From contig NC_049980.1 of the NCBI RefSeq assembly GCF_000003815.2, positions 34,962,132 through 35,026,131 of the forward strand: DNA of 64,000 bases, written 5' to 3'. The stretch is from Branchiostoma floridae. Its lineage: Eukaryota; Chordata; Leptocardii; Amphioxiformes; Branchiostomatidae. Under the pieces are notes generated by a model, which was not told where the DNA came from, ran no database searches, and saw only the letters and a program-made list of their open reading frames with translations. This document shows, piece after piece, positions 12,838 to 24,005 of this stretch. The stretch's first letter is position 1; each line of letters begins with the position of its first letter. The position numbers and the translations under genes are program-made.

Positions 12838-13855
12838 AGCGATGTAGCGCAATTCCAGATCTAGTGAAGAGGGACAGTATGTATGTAATGCATTGAGATC
12901 TAGTGAAGAGGGACAGTATGTATGTAATGCATTGAGAAGAGAAGAGGGACAGTATGCAGGGCTCGAAATACCACATGCATATGCAAGTTTGTGCAAGTAA
13001 AATTGGTGTGGTGCAAGTAAGTTTAGACCAAACTTGCACCAGTGCAAGTTACTTTTGTCCTCTAATACCTGAGATTAGAAAAAGCTTACACACACCGAGA
13101 ATATTGTCTGTCATTGAAAGGTAAAAGAAAATAACACTGAATAAAAAAAAAAGCCTAAATTTGTTTTTTCTAAATTTGGTTAGACATCCAGGTAAACTAT
13201 TTTTTTTAGACAAATCCATCTCTACAATGCTAATGATTCCTATGGTGCTGTCTTACCTTGATTTGCATATGAGTTACATTTGCATACTAATTAGTGACTT
13301 TAATATAATGTTCAACTGGTTTTTCCAGTTATATGTATTGTATTGAGTTGTTCTACCACTTCATTCTGGAGATGCTTAAGACTAGTTACTGTGATGGATG
13401 TCACTCGTAGAGTCCAGAAGAAATCTATGGATCTTATCGAGTTGTAGACATTGAATTGTCTTTAATTGAGCCTAAATTCCCTGTTTTTATGAAACAGTCT
13501 GTACAATTTCAAACCAAAAAAAAAATACGGAAAAACAAATATCCAAATATGTGGTCTTTACCGGTATGTATCCCCATTTACTCACGTACATTTGCAAATT
13601 TTCAGAAGAGGAGATAAGGGGTTAACAGTTCACTATTTTGGGTTGTGCAAGTAAGTTTCTTTTGGTGCAAGTTACCTTTGGCTTAACTTGCACAGGTGCA
13701 AGTTGACTGAAAAGTGTATTTCGAGCCCTGGTATGTGTGTAATGCATTGAGATGTAGTGAAGAGGGACAGTATGTATGTAATGCATTGAGATGTAGTGAA
13801 GAGGGACAGTATGTGTGTAATGCATTGATATGTAGTGAAGTGTAGAATGATTGAG
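12838..13855 (+). repeat. Minisatellite split in two by a transposon insertion
   Basis: Units of about 48 bp (tgcattgagatgtagtgaag + agggacagtatgtatgtaa) occupy 12838-12956 and continue at 13731-13855. The 774-bp element between them is flanked by GTATG on both sides, a pentamer that belongs to the repeat unit. The array therefore pre-dates the insertion. Confidence 0.9.
12957..13730 (+). mobile_element. TIR element with CAGGGCTCGAAAT ends, 774 bp
   Basis: It starts cagggctcgaaata and ends tatttcgagccctg, with 5-bp target duplications GTATG (12952-12956 and 13731-13735). The subterminal regions carry several direct and inverted 'gtgcaagt' motifs. No transposase is present. A second family member is at 45893. 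Five-base duplications and CAG...CTG ends are compatible with some hAT-type groups, but I cannot assign the superfamily. Confidence 0.88.
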
Positions 13856-14066
13856 CAGGCTGATAATAGAAATGCACAAATGTGGATAAGTGAGGAAAGT
13901 AGCGAAGGATTTTCCTGAAATTGGGCTGCAGATGGGGCAGAGATAAGCTCTCCTCAGGAGGAGTGATGCGGACAGAAGGATGTTGGAGACTTGGTCGGTT
14001 AAGACGTCTGGAAGTGAAAGCGAAAGTGGTCTCCTGGGATTTTAAACTGATCTCGTTGCCCACTTA

Positions 14067-14433
14067 GGCCACACCAATTTAATTTCTTGGTTCACGGATT
14101 TTTTCATAAAAGATATGGAGCGAGAGGGCGAAATAAAAATAAAAATAAAAATTGTAAAATGGTTGGGGTAAAGGCAACGGCTAATCCAAAACATAAAGAA
14201 AAAAAGTTTTCAGCTTGAAAAAAGCACAAAAACACTATTATTGTACAGTAACAGCACCTGTACCCACACTTTTAGGAGCTTATAATATAAAGGCCAATTT
14301 GCTACACCAGAAAGCTGGTGAATGGTTTCATTAATGGTGAAAATTTGCTGAGTGGTAATTTTTATTTTTATTTTATTTTCCAAAAAATAGGAGCGAGCGA
14401 ATCCGTGAACCAAGAAATTAAATTGGTGTGGCC
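14067..14433. mobile_element. Palindromic TIR element, 367 bp, TTA duplication
   Basis: Near-perfect inverted ends of about 33 bp: ggccacaccaatttaatttc at the left and the complement of gaaattaaattggtgtggcc at the right. TTA flanks both sides (14064-14066 and 14434-14436). The interior has (aaaaat)n and no ORF of note. A TTA duplication fits PIF/Harbinger-type elements (inference). A decayed relative of the left end lies at about 17767-17815. Confidence 0.88.
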
Positions 14434-14547
14434 TTACCTTCAGCTTGAAACCGTCTTAGGAAAGATCAAAACGTCCTGCTGTGAATGATAAAATGATGTG
14501 CTTCAGACTGAAATGGGCCCGATGGGACTGGGTGGGTGGGAATGTAG

Positions 14548-15140
14548 TCAGGGCACAAGCTACTGGTCAGGGCACAAATTGCTAGTCAGGGCACAAGCTG
14601 CTAGTCAGGGCACAATCTGCTAGTCAGGACACCAACTGCTAATCAGGGCACAAACTGCTAGTCAGGACACAAACTGCTAGTCAGGGCACAAACTGCTAGT
14701 CAGGGCACAAGCTGCTAGTCAGGACACAAACTGCTAGTCAGGACACAAACTGCTAGTCAGGGCACAAACTGCTAGTCAGGGCACAAGCTGCTAGTCAGGG
14801 CACAAACTGATAGTCAGGGCAAGAACTGCTAGTTAGGACACAAACTGCTAGTCAGGGCACAAACTGCTAGCCAGGGCACAAACTGCTAGTCAAGACTGCA
14901 GGTTGCTAGTCAAGGCACAAACTGCTAGTCAGGGCACAAGCTGCTAGCCAGGGCACAAACTGCTAGTCAGGGCAAGAACTGCTAGTCAAGACTGAAGGTT
15001 GCTAGTCAAGGCACAAACTGCTAGCCAGGACACAAGCTGCTAGTTGGGCAAGAATTGCTAGATATGACTTAAGATTGCTAGTCAGGACAAGACCTGCTAG
15101 TCAGGACTGAAGATCGCTAATCAGGACAAGAACTGCTAGT
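14548..15140 (+). repeat. 19-bp minisatellite, about 29 units
   Basis: The unit ctgctagtcagggcacaaa repeats with substitutions (ggaca, agact) that themselves recur in blocks, which indicates internal duplication. It borders unique DNA on both sides. Confidence 0.92.
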
Positions 15141-16164
15141 CTTCCCTGGTGGGTGGTATTGACAGTTGTGAGTTGTAAGGATTATGCTATCAGGCAGCTG
15201 GTTTTGTGTGTTGTAGTGATCACGTACTCAGATAGCATTTAGCATGAACCAGGTGGTAACTTGAGTCACATTTCAGGCTTATAGGAAACCCACTTCATTC
15301 CTAGTGGAAGAGTCACAGTCATAAAGAACAGACGTGCAGTTTCCCCTGGTGGGTGCACATTCCGTGAGTTTCAGAGATTAGGTTTAGTACATGGAGCAGC
15401 TGTAAAAGGCAGAGGTTACTTCCCATTATGAGCCTGTGTTTTGGCACAGACGCACACATGTAGAAGAGCCCAACCCTCTCCTTCTACCTCAGTGGCACAG
15501 AGAAAAGCTGGTAGAAGAGCAGGTTTTATATCCTACGTTTGGTTCCCAAGGGCCCAACATCAAGCCAGGAATGTGACCTCTCAATCTCTCCAGCCTCCAG
15601 CCTCATGAAGAATACAATGCAGTTTCCCCAGGTGGGCACTGTGGACAGTCCGTGAGTTTTAGGGATCAGGTTCAGTACTACATGGGGCAACCGTGTCCAT
15701 GGAGAAGCCGTGTCCATGGAGACCTTTTTGTTACATGTGATATCAGGTTTCTTACATTTTGTACATTGTGCAGCTATGTCCATGGAGACCTACATGTGTG
15801 TGTCGATGGTAAATGTGATATCAAGTTTATTACATTTTGTCATGGGGCAGCTGTATGGAGAGTTTGTGTCCATAAATTAGGTAAGTCTGATATCAGGGAC
15901 ATCAGGGACTCTGTGGGGCTGTTGTTAGCAGGTTTTGGGGCCATAAAAGCTGCCTCATATAGTCATAAATCTGGTAAATAATTCAGAAGTGCGTGAATCA
16001 GGGGAGGGACAGTACTCAACTGTGTGTGTCAAGCGAGTGTGGGATGTCTGTTGGACGTGTTTTCTGTTTTCTGCCTTTTAGTTAATTCTTTCAGTTCAGT
16101 GTCCAAATGTGCATGTAGGTATTCTGAGTATTTATGCTGACATGTAAATCATGATGTGCAACGC

Positions 16165-16280
16165 CCATACCATAGACCATGCGCCAAAAAGCAATTACTC
16201 AAGTAACTGGATGTGATTTTGGAAACGGTCTGACATTTCAGGTAGCATCAACTAACCTTTCATCAGTGACACGGAGGAAA
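16165..16280 (-). mobile_element. Penelope-like tail with hammerhead-like core, copy 2
   Basis: On the minus strand the core CTGATGA (16266-16260) is followed by an imperfect stem (aaggttag...gctacct) and GAAATGTC (16239-16232), then the tail gaccgtttccaaaatcacat shared with 9110-9225. Penelope-like retroelements are known to carry hammerhead ribozyme motifs. The GAAA-TGTC closing differs from the more typical GAAACGTC. Confidence 0.45.
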
Positions 16281-16527
16281 CCTTGTTGAAGAGCAGGTTT
16301 TATACCCTAGAGAATTACCTATGAATTGATATGTGAAGCAGGTTAATTTGAGATAGCAACAGTAGACCAATGTGCAGACCATGTCCATTTCTTACCAATA
16401 AGGTTATATCATGCCTTTAGTGTGAAGACCATAACACACCCCTATAAAAATGCCAGTAAAATGAAGGCACAGCTAGAGACAGGTGCTGAAGTTTAGCCTC
16501 AGGCCTCAGACTGGAGATAGCCAGTGA

Positions 16528-16624
16528 GTACCATCCGTATTCTACCGGGGCTCCTTACACTCGCTACCCCTAAGAAATTTTAGGGAAGTGAGTGTAAGGA
16601 GCCCCGGTAGAAATAGGATGGTAC
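16528..16624. repeat. 97-bp near-perfect hairpin
   Basis: The left arm gtaccatccgtattctaccg + gggctccttacact and the right arm agtgtaaggagccccggtag + aaataggatggtac are complementary with few mismatches, around a short loop containing a smaller palindrome (ccctaagaaattttaggg). It resembles a foldback MITE. No target duplication could be set. Confidence 0.85.
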
Positions 16625-18396
16625 CCAGGCTAGACTGGAGATTCATGAGCAAAGGCAAAATACTGTTACAGTAGTACATCCTCTGATTGTTTGTTTGTTT
16701 GTTTGTTTGAAGCTTCATTCACTCATGAAAAGCCCAATTCGACCCGCTGACTGCATTCGATTGGAGTCATGAGGGAAGAGGGTCAGATAAAATACAACAA
16801 AAACAGATTGCACGATGGCAGTTCTGATAAATCTGAGTCTGACATATATCCTCATAACGTGCTGTTGCTAGGATACTTCAATAGGACTGATTCTAATATT
16901 GTGATTTTATTCCGGCGAGTCGGAGTTGTTGAGAAGGAATGGCTTTTATATGTTGATTCTGTAAGCTTTGTTCATGTTCAGTTCTGTTCTCTCATCTCCA
17001 TATGTACATTACTATCATTAGGTGCCACAAATGATCTTCGTATGTTCATGATGCTCGCAAAAAGAGCCCATCCGCATGACTGTAAGACTCTACCAGGATT
17101 TACATGTAAGGTTGTCTAATTAGCAACCTGACGAACCATTTGCGACAGGAGTTATACGCTTGCTGTTCTCAGGGGCTTACTCGTTAATTAGACTCAGGCA
17201 TGAGTTCTGAGTGGGAGATGGGCAGGCTTTAGAATAGAAGTAAGGGTTTCTTTGGGGTGCTTTACATCATCTTCCATGATAATTCAGTTAGACAATGGAG
17301 TGTGGTAAGGTAGTCTATATACATGCCCTGGTATATTCTAAATTTAGTAAATTGGCTGGTAGATTATGCGAGTCATGCTTGAATGTATTTCGTGATGTCA
17401 CACATAATTTTATCAATGATTATTGCTGTCATCGTAATTCCCCACATTTTCCCTATGCTATACATTATGTTACTTACATGTATTTTTGTCCCAGGAGAGA
17501 CATAAGACCTGCTCTGACTTATCATTTTAGAGGCTTTTACACAAGGCCCGAATGTTACTGAATCTTGCAGTGAGACATGTCTTTTATAAGTAAAAGAAAG
17601 TCATCCCCTCCTCCATTAGATAGGATTATGGACACTGTAGTTGGCTTTTATCAATGTGTAGGGAAAAGTCTTCTCTAAGCCAATATTCGTACTGGCTGTG
17701 ATGTGTCAAGTATTGTCTGATCTGCCTGGGCAGATTTCCAGAAAGGTTGTTGGTTGGTTTTTATCTTAGGCCAAACCACTTTATTTCCTGGGTTCACAGA
17801 ATTTTTGCATAAAGTAATACCAACTTGATAGATAAACTTTAGAACTAGAATAAAGTGTCCCATGATACACCCCAATGCTACCACCAGAGATACAAAGGCA
17901 AAATTGCCAGCTACTTACAATTGCCAGTTATAAATTTGGACTTAAGAGTAATAAGTAAAATTGTAGCCACTACCATCAAGACAACAACTTTCTTCAACTG
18001 TTCGTGCTATTACTAGTATTAAGAATATTGTATTAAGTATTTTGGGGTTGGTTCACATCCTGAAAGGTACAACCCCTTTTCCTTTATATATATTCAGAAA
18101 AAGGCAGCAGTAACTCTAGATCTAAGAACCACAGTGTTAGATTGCTGCAGCCTTACCTTTATCGCGAGTAATCATAATGTTTACAATTTGCTCGCAGTCA
18201 TACAAAGGATAAAGCTTGCTTCAGGATACAAACTTTTATCTGGATCGCTTCAGGTTATTCAGAATGTTTAAATTGGAAATGGAACTATGTTGTCAAGATT
18301 AGATGATATCACATTTTCACAAATTCTTCCTCAGTCTTGTAATTACCTTCCTACATTTCAGGAATTTCTATCTATTTCCTTGGGGCTGCTCCAATG

Positions 18397-18722
18397 TAGG
18401 GCTCGAAATGTATTTTTGCCACTATCTAAGGGAGCAGGTATTATAGTCAGTATGACTGCCTGACCTAAACATTGAGGTGCACAGAAAACATTTTTGGTGC
18501 ACAACATTAAGTAGAATGTAAAAAAACAAACCTTTCAGAGCTGGAATATTAGATTCTATCACTTGAGACTTAACAAGACTGATATACATTAAGGTTTTCA
18601 TCTGTTGCTGACACTTTTTATTTATCTATCTTGAATGCCAAGAATGTGCCATTGACTGCAACCTTCACATATCTAGATGCACCGGTGCACCCACAGTCAC
18701 AAATCTGGTGCTCAGCCCCAGT
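18397..18722 (+). mobile_element. Decayed CAGGGCTCGAAAT-family element
   Basis: The left end tagggctcgaaatgta matches the family terminus. The interior has 'gtgcacagaaaacatttttg' and 'gcaccggtgcaccca', the same type of subterminal motif as the copy at 45893. The right end is degraded (gctcagccccag), and no target duplication is visible. Confidence 0.5.
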
Positions 18723-18939
18723 CCTGTGTGCCCAGCTGTGCAGACCCTGAGTGTCTCCAGCCCTGTGATGTGTTATGATTCACCTACCCCAGATGAAACT
18801 GTTCACCAGTGCAGTCAAGGTGCAGCACTAACCCCATCAATGGAGCATCAATGGGGCAAAATTGGATCTCAATGGGTCAATGATTTTAGAAATATCAGCC
18901 GTGTTTTCTGGCTGATGTCCTGGCTTATTTAGAGTTTTG

Positions 18940-19130
18940 TGCCTGGTCGTTCCCTGTAAGTGAATCCTGGCTTATTCAGAGTTTTGTGCCTGGTTTTTAC
19001 TGTGAGTGAATCCTGGCTTATTCAGAGTTTTGTGCCTGGTTTTTACTGTGAGTGAATCCTGGCCTATTTAGAGTTTTGTGCCTGGTTTTTACTGTAAGTG
19101 AATCCTGGCCCAGTTTCTGCTGTTGTTCCC
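18940..19130 (+). repeat. 46-bp minisatellite, about five units
   Basis: The unit 'cttattcagagttttgtgcc + tggtttttactgtgagtgaatcctgg' repeats with minor changes. A shorter relative (cccagtttctgctgt) follows at 19108-19195. Confidence 0.85.
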
Positions 19131-20985
19131 TGTAAGAATCAGAGCCCAGTTTCTGCTGTAAGTTGTTCCCTATGAGTGAATCCCAGCCCAGTTCCAGGCG
19201 TGGGAAGCGATGATTGATGGTTTGGGATGTGTGAAGCGCTGCGTATTGATTGGTGAGGGCCATGTGTCAGGCAGCGAACACCAGAGCCGGGCGAGCGTGC
19301 CCCGTACCGGAACGGCAACACTCTGTACCACATCACTGCTGCACCAGCCCTGTGGGGGGATGTGAGGATGGGGCGGCACTGTTGGCTACATGTGCCCCCA
19401 GTGTGCAGCTCTGCATGTGGGTTTGTGGAGGACCTGTTGCCTGTTATAAGTTAAGGGAATGCTGGAATCAGATGGATGACTGATCTGAAGTGAACTGTTG
19501 GAATTGGAAGGATGCTGCTCCTAATGCGGTTACCTCACAGCTGGAGTTGAAACCCTGAAACATATACTTAACCTAAATATACCAGGCAGGATTGTACAGG
19601 ATGGCTCACTGCAGCTCTGCTTGTGGATTTGGTACTGGAATCTGAACCTGTCTTAAGTTGGGCTGTTTGGAAGAGTGCCATCGAAACATACCAGGGGTTG
19701 GACATCAGCACTGTGAAGATCTGCTTGTGGATGTGATACACAGACAGTTGCAGTACTCTTGTTGTAACAGTAATGAAAGTTAGAAGGATGTTACTCCTGA
19801 TGCTGTTGTGAAATGTACCATCGTATTACATGTACCATGCAGCAGAGGTGATATGTTCCTACATGTACTGGAGTGTTGAAACTTACATGTTCCTGCATGC
19901 CCATACCTGGATGTCGGAATCTACCTCCAAGTACCATGCATCTGTGGTGAAGTGTACATAGTACCTGGACAGTAGGGTTCCAGCCTGTAGTCCGGGTGCA
20001 GTGGTTAAGTGTAGGTGGTACCAGTACAGTCAGGGTACTGCCCAGCCTATGGTCGCAGCTGTGGTGAAGTGTACGTTACATGTTCCCATTGCCGTGAGGA
20101 GAATGGCCTTGTCGATAGCATTGATCCGGCAGGTAGGTCCATCCAGAATTCTCATTCCCTCCGTGTCACATTCAGCATGTTGTGTGTGATTTTTATGGGC
20201 TGTTAAAACTGTAGATCAATAATGATGGAGGTTTTCATTACTGTTGTTTTTGGTAGAAAATTCTTCAGGTTAGAATTTGAAGTCTGCAAAGTTTTTACTG
20301 AAGATTTAGGTCACCTGCAGTAACAGTGTAAATGACAGTGTTCGAAGGTTTATTAAGAATTAACAATGACTCAGATCAAAGACCTTGTCTCATCCAAATC
20401 ATTTGTGGTTTGAGTTCTGGTTCACCATATATAGCTTTGTTATAGCTTTCCTGTGGTCCTAAATCAACATACATTATTAACTGGACAAAAACTACATGAC
20501 AAATAGGAACAGGACTTATACAGAGTATACAAGTGCAGAAAATTCACAGATGATAAAAGATGTTCTAGATAAGGTCTTTTTACAACGTTCTGTGTCCAGA
20601 AAGATGACCATTCTATTGACATATTCAAAGATAATGGTTGGAGGGGATCAGACATGCTCCCTTCAGTTTTCCTGTAAGTGGCTTTTGTATGTTACTAATG
20701 GGAGGTAACACCAGTGGTGCGAGGTCTCAGTACATTTGGCAGATTCCTAGATTGAAAATAATTGGCAAGGAGGATTGTTTCCTTGCAAATTACACCCTTA
20801 GTCTGGAATATGCTCCTGAAATTGCCACAAATAATTTTTCTCCCATCCCACCAGCCCTGCAGAAGCATTACTGTGACTGTATTTTGCAGATGTCACCAGA
20901 TCCAGATGTTCCCTTGTTTGATGAGTTTTTCCCTTTATAATCATAACACAATCAACTCCTAATCACAGCAGTTAATTTGTTACGA
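19131..20985. other. Non-coding region with a GC-richer island
   Basis: GC content rises at 19190-19400, where several frames are open for 60-77 codons. None carries a domain I recognise. 19795-20090 has imperfect 'gtaccatgcag/tggtgaagtgta' repeats. The remainder is unique and AT-rich. Confidence 0.35.
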
Positions 20986-21114
20986 CCTACTGAAGCATGT
21001 GACCTCTCACCCACTGAAGCATGTGACCTGGTACCCAGTGAAGCATGTGACCTCTGACCCACTGAAGTGTGTGACCTCTGACCCACTGAAGTGTGTGACC
21101 TCTGAACCACTTAA
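20986..21114 (+). repeat. Minisatellite (about 24 bp) interrupted by a TTAA element
   Basis: The unit 'tgacccactgaagtgtgtgacctc' repeats about five times here and resumes with 'gtgtgtgacctctgacc' at 21632, on the other side of the transposon. The TTAA target replaces the CTGAA part of a unit. Confidence 0.8.
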
Positions 21115-21627
21115 AGGGGCATTCCACTCCACACGGGAGTGTTATTTTCCGATAGATATTCATTTTAGGAAGTGATAACTGCATACTACTTCACATTATA
21201 CGATAAAGTACCCAGTTGCTCCACATGCCTCAAAAGCATTCAGTCTTCTACTAAACTCCCCATGTACCCTCTAATTGAATTAATCCTATGGCTGAATACA
21301 ATGCAGAACTTTTAGGTAAGGTTACCAAACTAATTTCAGGTTCGCTAAGAAATTTCGTCTTGTTCTTGTATTCTTTGCTATCTTATGAGCAAGTTGCCTT
21401 CTCGGTGTGCTCAGCGTACCTCATTTTTTCGAAAATATGTACGATAAACGAAGTGTCTATGCGTATAGTGAATGCATGGGTAGGGTCTGCATGGGTTTAG
21501 TGAGTGTCATTATTGTTTTATAAAACACACATTACGTAATTCATCCCAAGGTGATTCGGCTGATTATGTATTCATTGACACATTATTTATTGGAAAAAAA
21601 GACTCCCTTCTGGAGTGGAATGCCCCT
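21115..21627. mobile_element. TTAA-flanked TIR element, 513 bp (piggyBac-like MITE)
   Basis: Ends aggggcattccactcca and, inverted, tggagtggaatgcccct; TTAA lies on both sides (21111-21114 and 21628-21631). TTAA duplication is the hallmark of piggyBac-type and some Kolobok-type elements. The only ORF is 70 codons, so it is non-autonomous. Confidence 0.9.
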
Positions 21628-21639
21628 TTAAGTGTGTGA

Positions 21640-22915
21640 CCTCTGACCTCTCAGTTATATTGGGCATTGCCACATGAAAATTCTTGGTCAGAATTAAGTA
21701 CTGTCACTAGATTTTTGAGTGAGATGATGTTGACATGTTTCTGCCGTAACAACCATGGTGTGAGAATATCCAATGTAATTGAAGGTCATCAACAATCAAT
21801 ATTTTTGCCTGTTATTTGATTTGGTCTGTGCAGAATCCAGGATGTGCCGATGACAGCGACATTAGGTCAGGGTCTGTGATGTTTTATTCATAGCTGCAGT
21901 AAATAGAGTCAATGCATCATAATAAGGTGTAAGGTAATGAATCATAGAACCGGGGAAATGAGATGGTCACAACGAACATGCAGTGCTTGGATGTAAGTTA
22001 TTTAGATTCACATAAAAAGTTATCTAATCTTTCGTGCATCAGCCTTTTAATGTTTAGGTATGCCTTCTTACAAAATACCCTATAACTGTATTGTATCAAC
22101 CTACATTATGTAGTATGCAAATAATCTCTAAATTTTCTTTTACGTTTAATTTCAATTTGTTACTTTCCTTACATATGTAAGGATTTTATTTGTTATGTTT
22201 TATAGTAGGTGTACACAGTCCTAACATAGTGCTGATGAGCAAAAATCTGTTTGAGTCTTTTTTGAGGGAAAGTGTGTGTTCAAGTTATCACTGAATATTT
22301 ACTGTAATATTAGACACTCAAACAAGCTCCCTGATGTTATCTTGTTTAGCATCTATTGTTCCCGTCAGGGGAATGTGCTTGTACAATCCTGTATTGTGAG
22401 GATTTCCAGCCAAAATGCTTGAGTGGGTAATATACTGTAATTCACTTTGTCTTCATGGTACCAAACTTTCACGGTCTGAGAAAATTTAACTTGTTCTCGG
22501 AACTAAATGTTCACTATTGCAGCAAGTGCACATAAAAAAAGGCTGTGAATTATTTTTTATTAGTAATGATAAGTTCACGTTACAGTGAACATAACAGTAC
22601 ATTGAAAAAATCAGGAATTACAGTATACATTTGTATGGTAATGTGCATTCACTGTGACTGACAGGAGTTCCAGCCGAGTATGTATATATATGGTAATGTA
22701 ACATTCACTTATGGATTGCACCAATTTGAGATGTACATATTGTCAGGTGTGCGGACCTCCCAACCATGCTATTAGTCCTTATGTAAGCTTCAGAAATACT
22801 TGCAAATTTCTGTTTGGTGCCGAGAAGTCTGGCTTTAGCAAGGTCACCTGTAGCCGACTGTGCCTCTTCAACGGCTATGACTGTATAATTAATTATATTA
22901 TAATCTGTGGTTACT
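21640..22915. other. Non-coding DNA, nothing recognised
   Basis: AT-rich unique sequence. A pair of similar 'ggtaatgt...cattcact' segments at 22637 and 22690 is the only local duplication I see. Confidence 0.4.
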
Positions 22916-22959
22916 GAAGCGTCTCCAATTGCTAATGTGGCCTGGGACTTGTTGGGTGC

Positions 22960-23400
22960 TTGGAAAATGATACACAGCTTTTAAGGCTTGCGTCTGAAAG
23001 ATCAATGGCTTTCTTAATTGTTAGTTTGACAGGTTGCACAATTAATGCTGCTTATTTCAAGGAATAAGTAGAACAGCGGGGCTCAAGCGCCCTCAACGAC
23101 TAGGCAAACTGGTCAGGGCCTTTTGGCTTAGTGGTTATGTGGTTAGTGATGTGGGTTGTGAACTGGCAGGCCCGGGTTTGATTCCCGGGATCCGGGGGAC
23201 TGTTTCTACTCGTCTCTTCTGTGTTTCACTACGGTAACTGTAGTTCCCATACCAGGGATTGCATCTAAAGATCAATGACTTGCTTAAGTATTGGACAGTT
23301 CGTTATTGGCTGCACAAGTAATGTTTGTTTCAAGGACAGTTTCAACACAGTTGCGACACCTTCGAGTTTACTGAACTGGGCTGTCTATGCTCTAAGAATC
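22960..23400 (+). mobile_element. tRNA-derived SINE with pol III boxes A and B, plus a related tail copy
   Basis: Box A tggcttagtgg (23124-23134) fits TRGCNNAGTGG exactly. Box B ggtttgattcc (23175-23185) differs from GGTTCGANTCC by one base; the spacing is about 50 bp. The tRNA-like head is followed by a tail containing 'aagatcaatgacttgcttaa' and 'gctgcacaagtaatgtttgt' (23270-23335). A second, diverged copy of that tail lies just upstream at 22985-23063, so two elements stand in tandem. The cloverleaf is incomplete, so this is not a tRNA gene. Confidence 0.7.
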
Positions 23401-23447
23401 TGGTCCTGAGAGCACGGCGTTGTTTTATTTGTAAATGTCTGTTGCAG

Positions 23448-23893
23448 ACGGACAGCACACCCACGGCGCGGAGGGGATAGTGTTAGGTTTATCGTTAATT
23501 GATAACTGATTGTGTTATGGATGTATTACACTCCTTTACGTTTGGGACCGCATTGTAAATATGTGCATAAAGCTGTCTGTATATACATTATGTAAATACT
23601 TTTCGTTTTGTGACCGCATCTGAACTGTGAGCAGCGACACCTGTCCTGCAGTACAATGTGAACCAGTCAGAATTGCCCTGAAGAAGGTGACAGACGGTCA
23701 CCGAAACGTCGGTGAGAATAAAGCACTGGTTGTGAATTCTGATAGGTTTGTTTATCGTGTTTTGTTTATTTGTTTATTGTTTTTTTCAGACGGACAGCAT
23801 ACCCAGACCCACGGCGTGGGGGGGGGGATTTAGTGTCAGGTTTGTGTGCTGTTTGTATGTTATGTTTATTTGTTTGTTTATCCTGTGTTGCAG
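23448..23893 (+). repeat. Two upstream copies of the exon-1 acceptor half
   Basis: The string acggacagca with a preceding pyrimidine-AG acceptor occurs at 23448 and 23790 and again at the real exon (23894). After about 30-40 bases each decoy turns into intron-like sequence (agtgttaggttt, agtgtcaggttt). The first two copies are far apart because a Penelope-like tail (about 23495-23745) lies between them, apparently inserted into a once regular array. Confidence 0.8.
23495..23745 (+). mobile_element. Penelope-like tail with hammerhead-like core, copy 3
   Basis: CTGAAGA (23678-23684), stem GGTGAC/GTCACC (23686-23691 and 23697-23702) with a 5-nt loop, then GAAAC and GTC (23703-23710). These are the conserved elements of a hammerhead catalytic core in the order expected. 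The following 'ggtgagaataaagcactggt' is typical of Penelope-like 3' regions as I know them. It interrupts the decoy acceptor array of exon 1. Confidence 0.55.
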
Positions 23894-24005
23894 ACGGACA
23901 GCATACCCAGACCCACGGCACGGAGCGTCAGACATCAGTACGACTTCTTCACTCTGGACGTTACGCTGAAGGAGGGCAGGAGACTCGCTATCAGAGACAA
24001 ATGTG
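23894..24005 (+). CDS. MCTP: MCTP exon 1 of those recognised: start of C2A
   Basis: This exon has acceptor tgtgttgcag and donor gtgagt; it enters in phase 0 and leaves in phase 1. It encodes about 37 residues with QYDFFTLDVTLKEGRRLAIR followed by DKCG, the first strands and first Ca2+ loop of C2A. The next exon supplies TSDPYVKF, so the loop-1 aspartates (RDKCGTSDP) are split by this intron. The frame stays open up to the acceptor, so an earlier exon must supply the start codon. Both borders are repeated: the acceptor half occurs twice upstream (23448, 23790), and the donor half five times downstream. Confidence 0.85.

Larger units (their letters stand above)
15141..18390. other. Mostly unique non-coding DNA
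   Basis: Short local duplications (ccatggagaagccgtgtcca at 15690-15725; 'tgatatcaggtttcttacat' twice), a (gttt)n at 16689-16708, and the hairpin and Penelope-like fragment listed separately. A 116-codon ORF at 16769-17119 has no recognised motif and no splice context. Confidence 0.4.

Noticed and set aside
16769-17119. 116-codon ORF as a small gene
   Set aside because: No recognisable domain, no splice or promoter context, and a length expected by chance in AT-rich DNA of this size.
19250-19483. Exon in the GC-richer island
   Set aside because: Several frames are open but none matches MCTP or another family I know, and the acceptor/donor pair is not convincing.
23115-23200. A tRNA gene
   Set aside because: Boxes A and B are present, but the acceptor and anticodon arms do not fold and a SINE-like tail follows.
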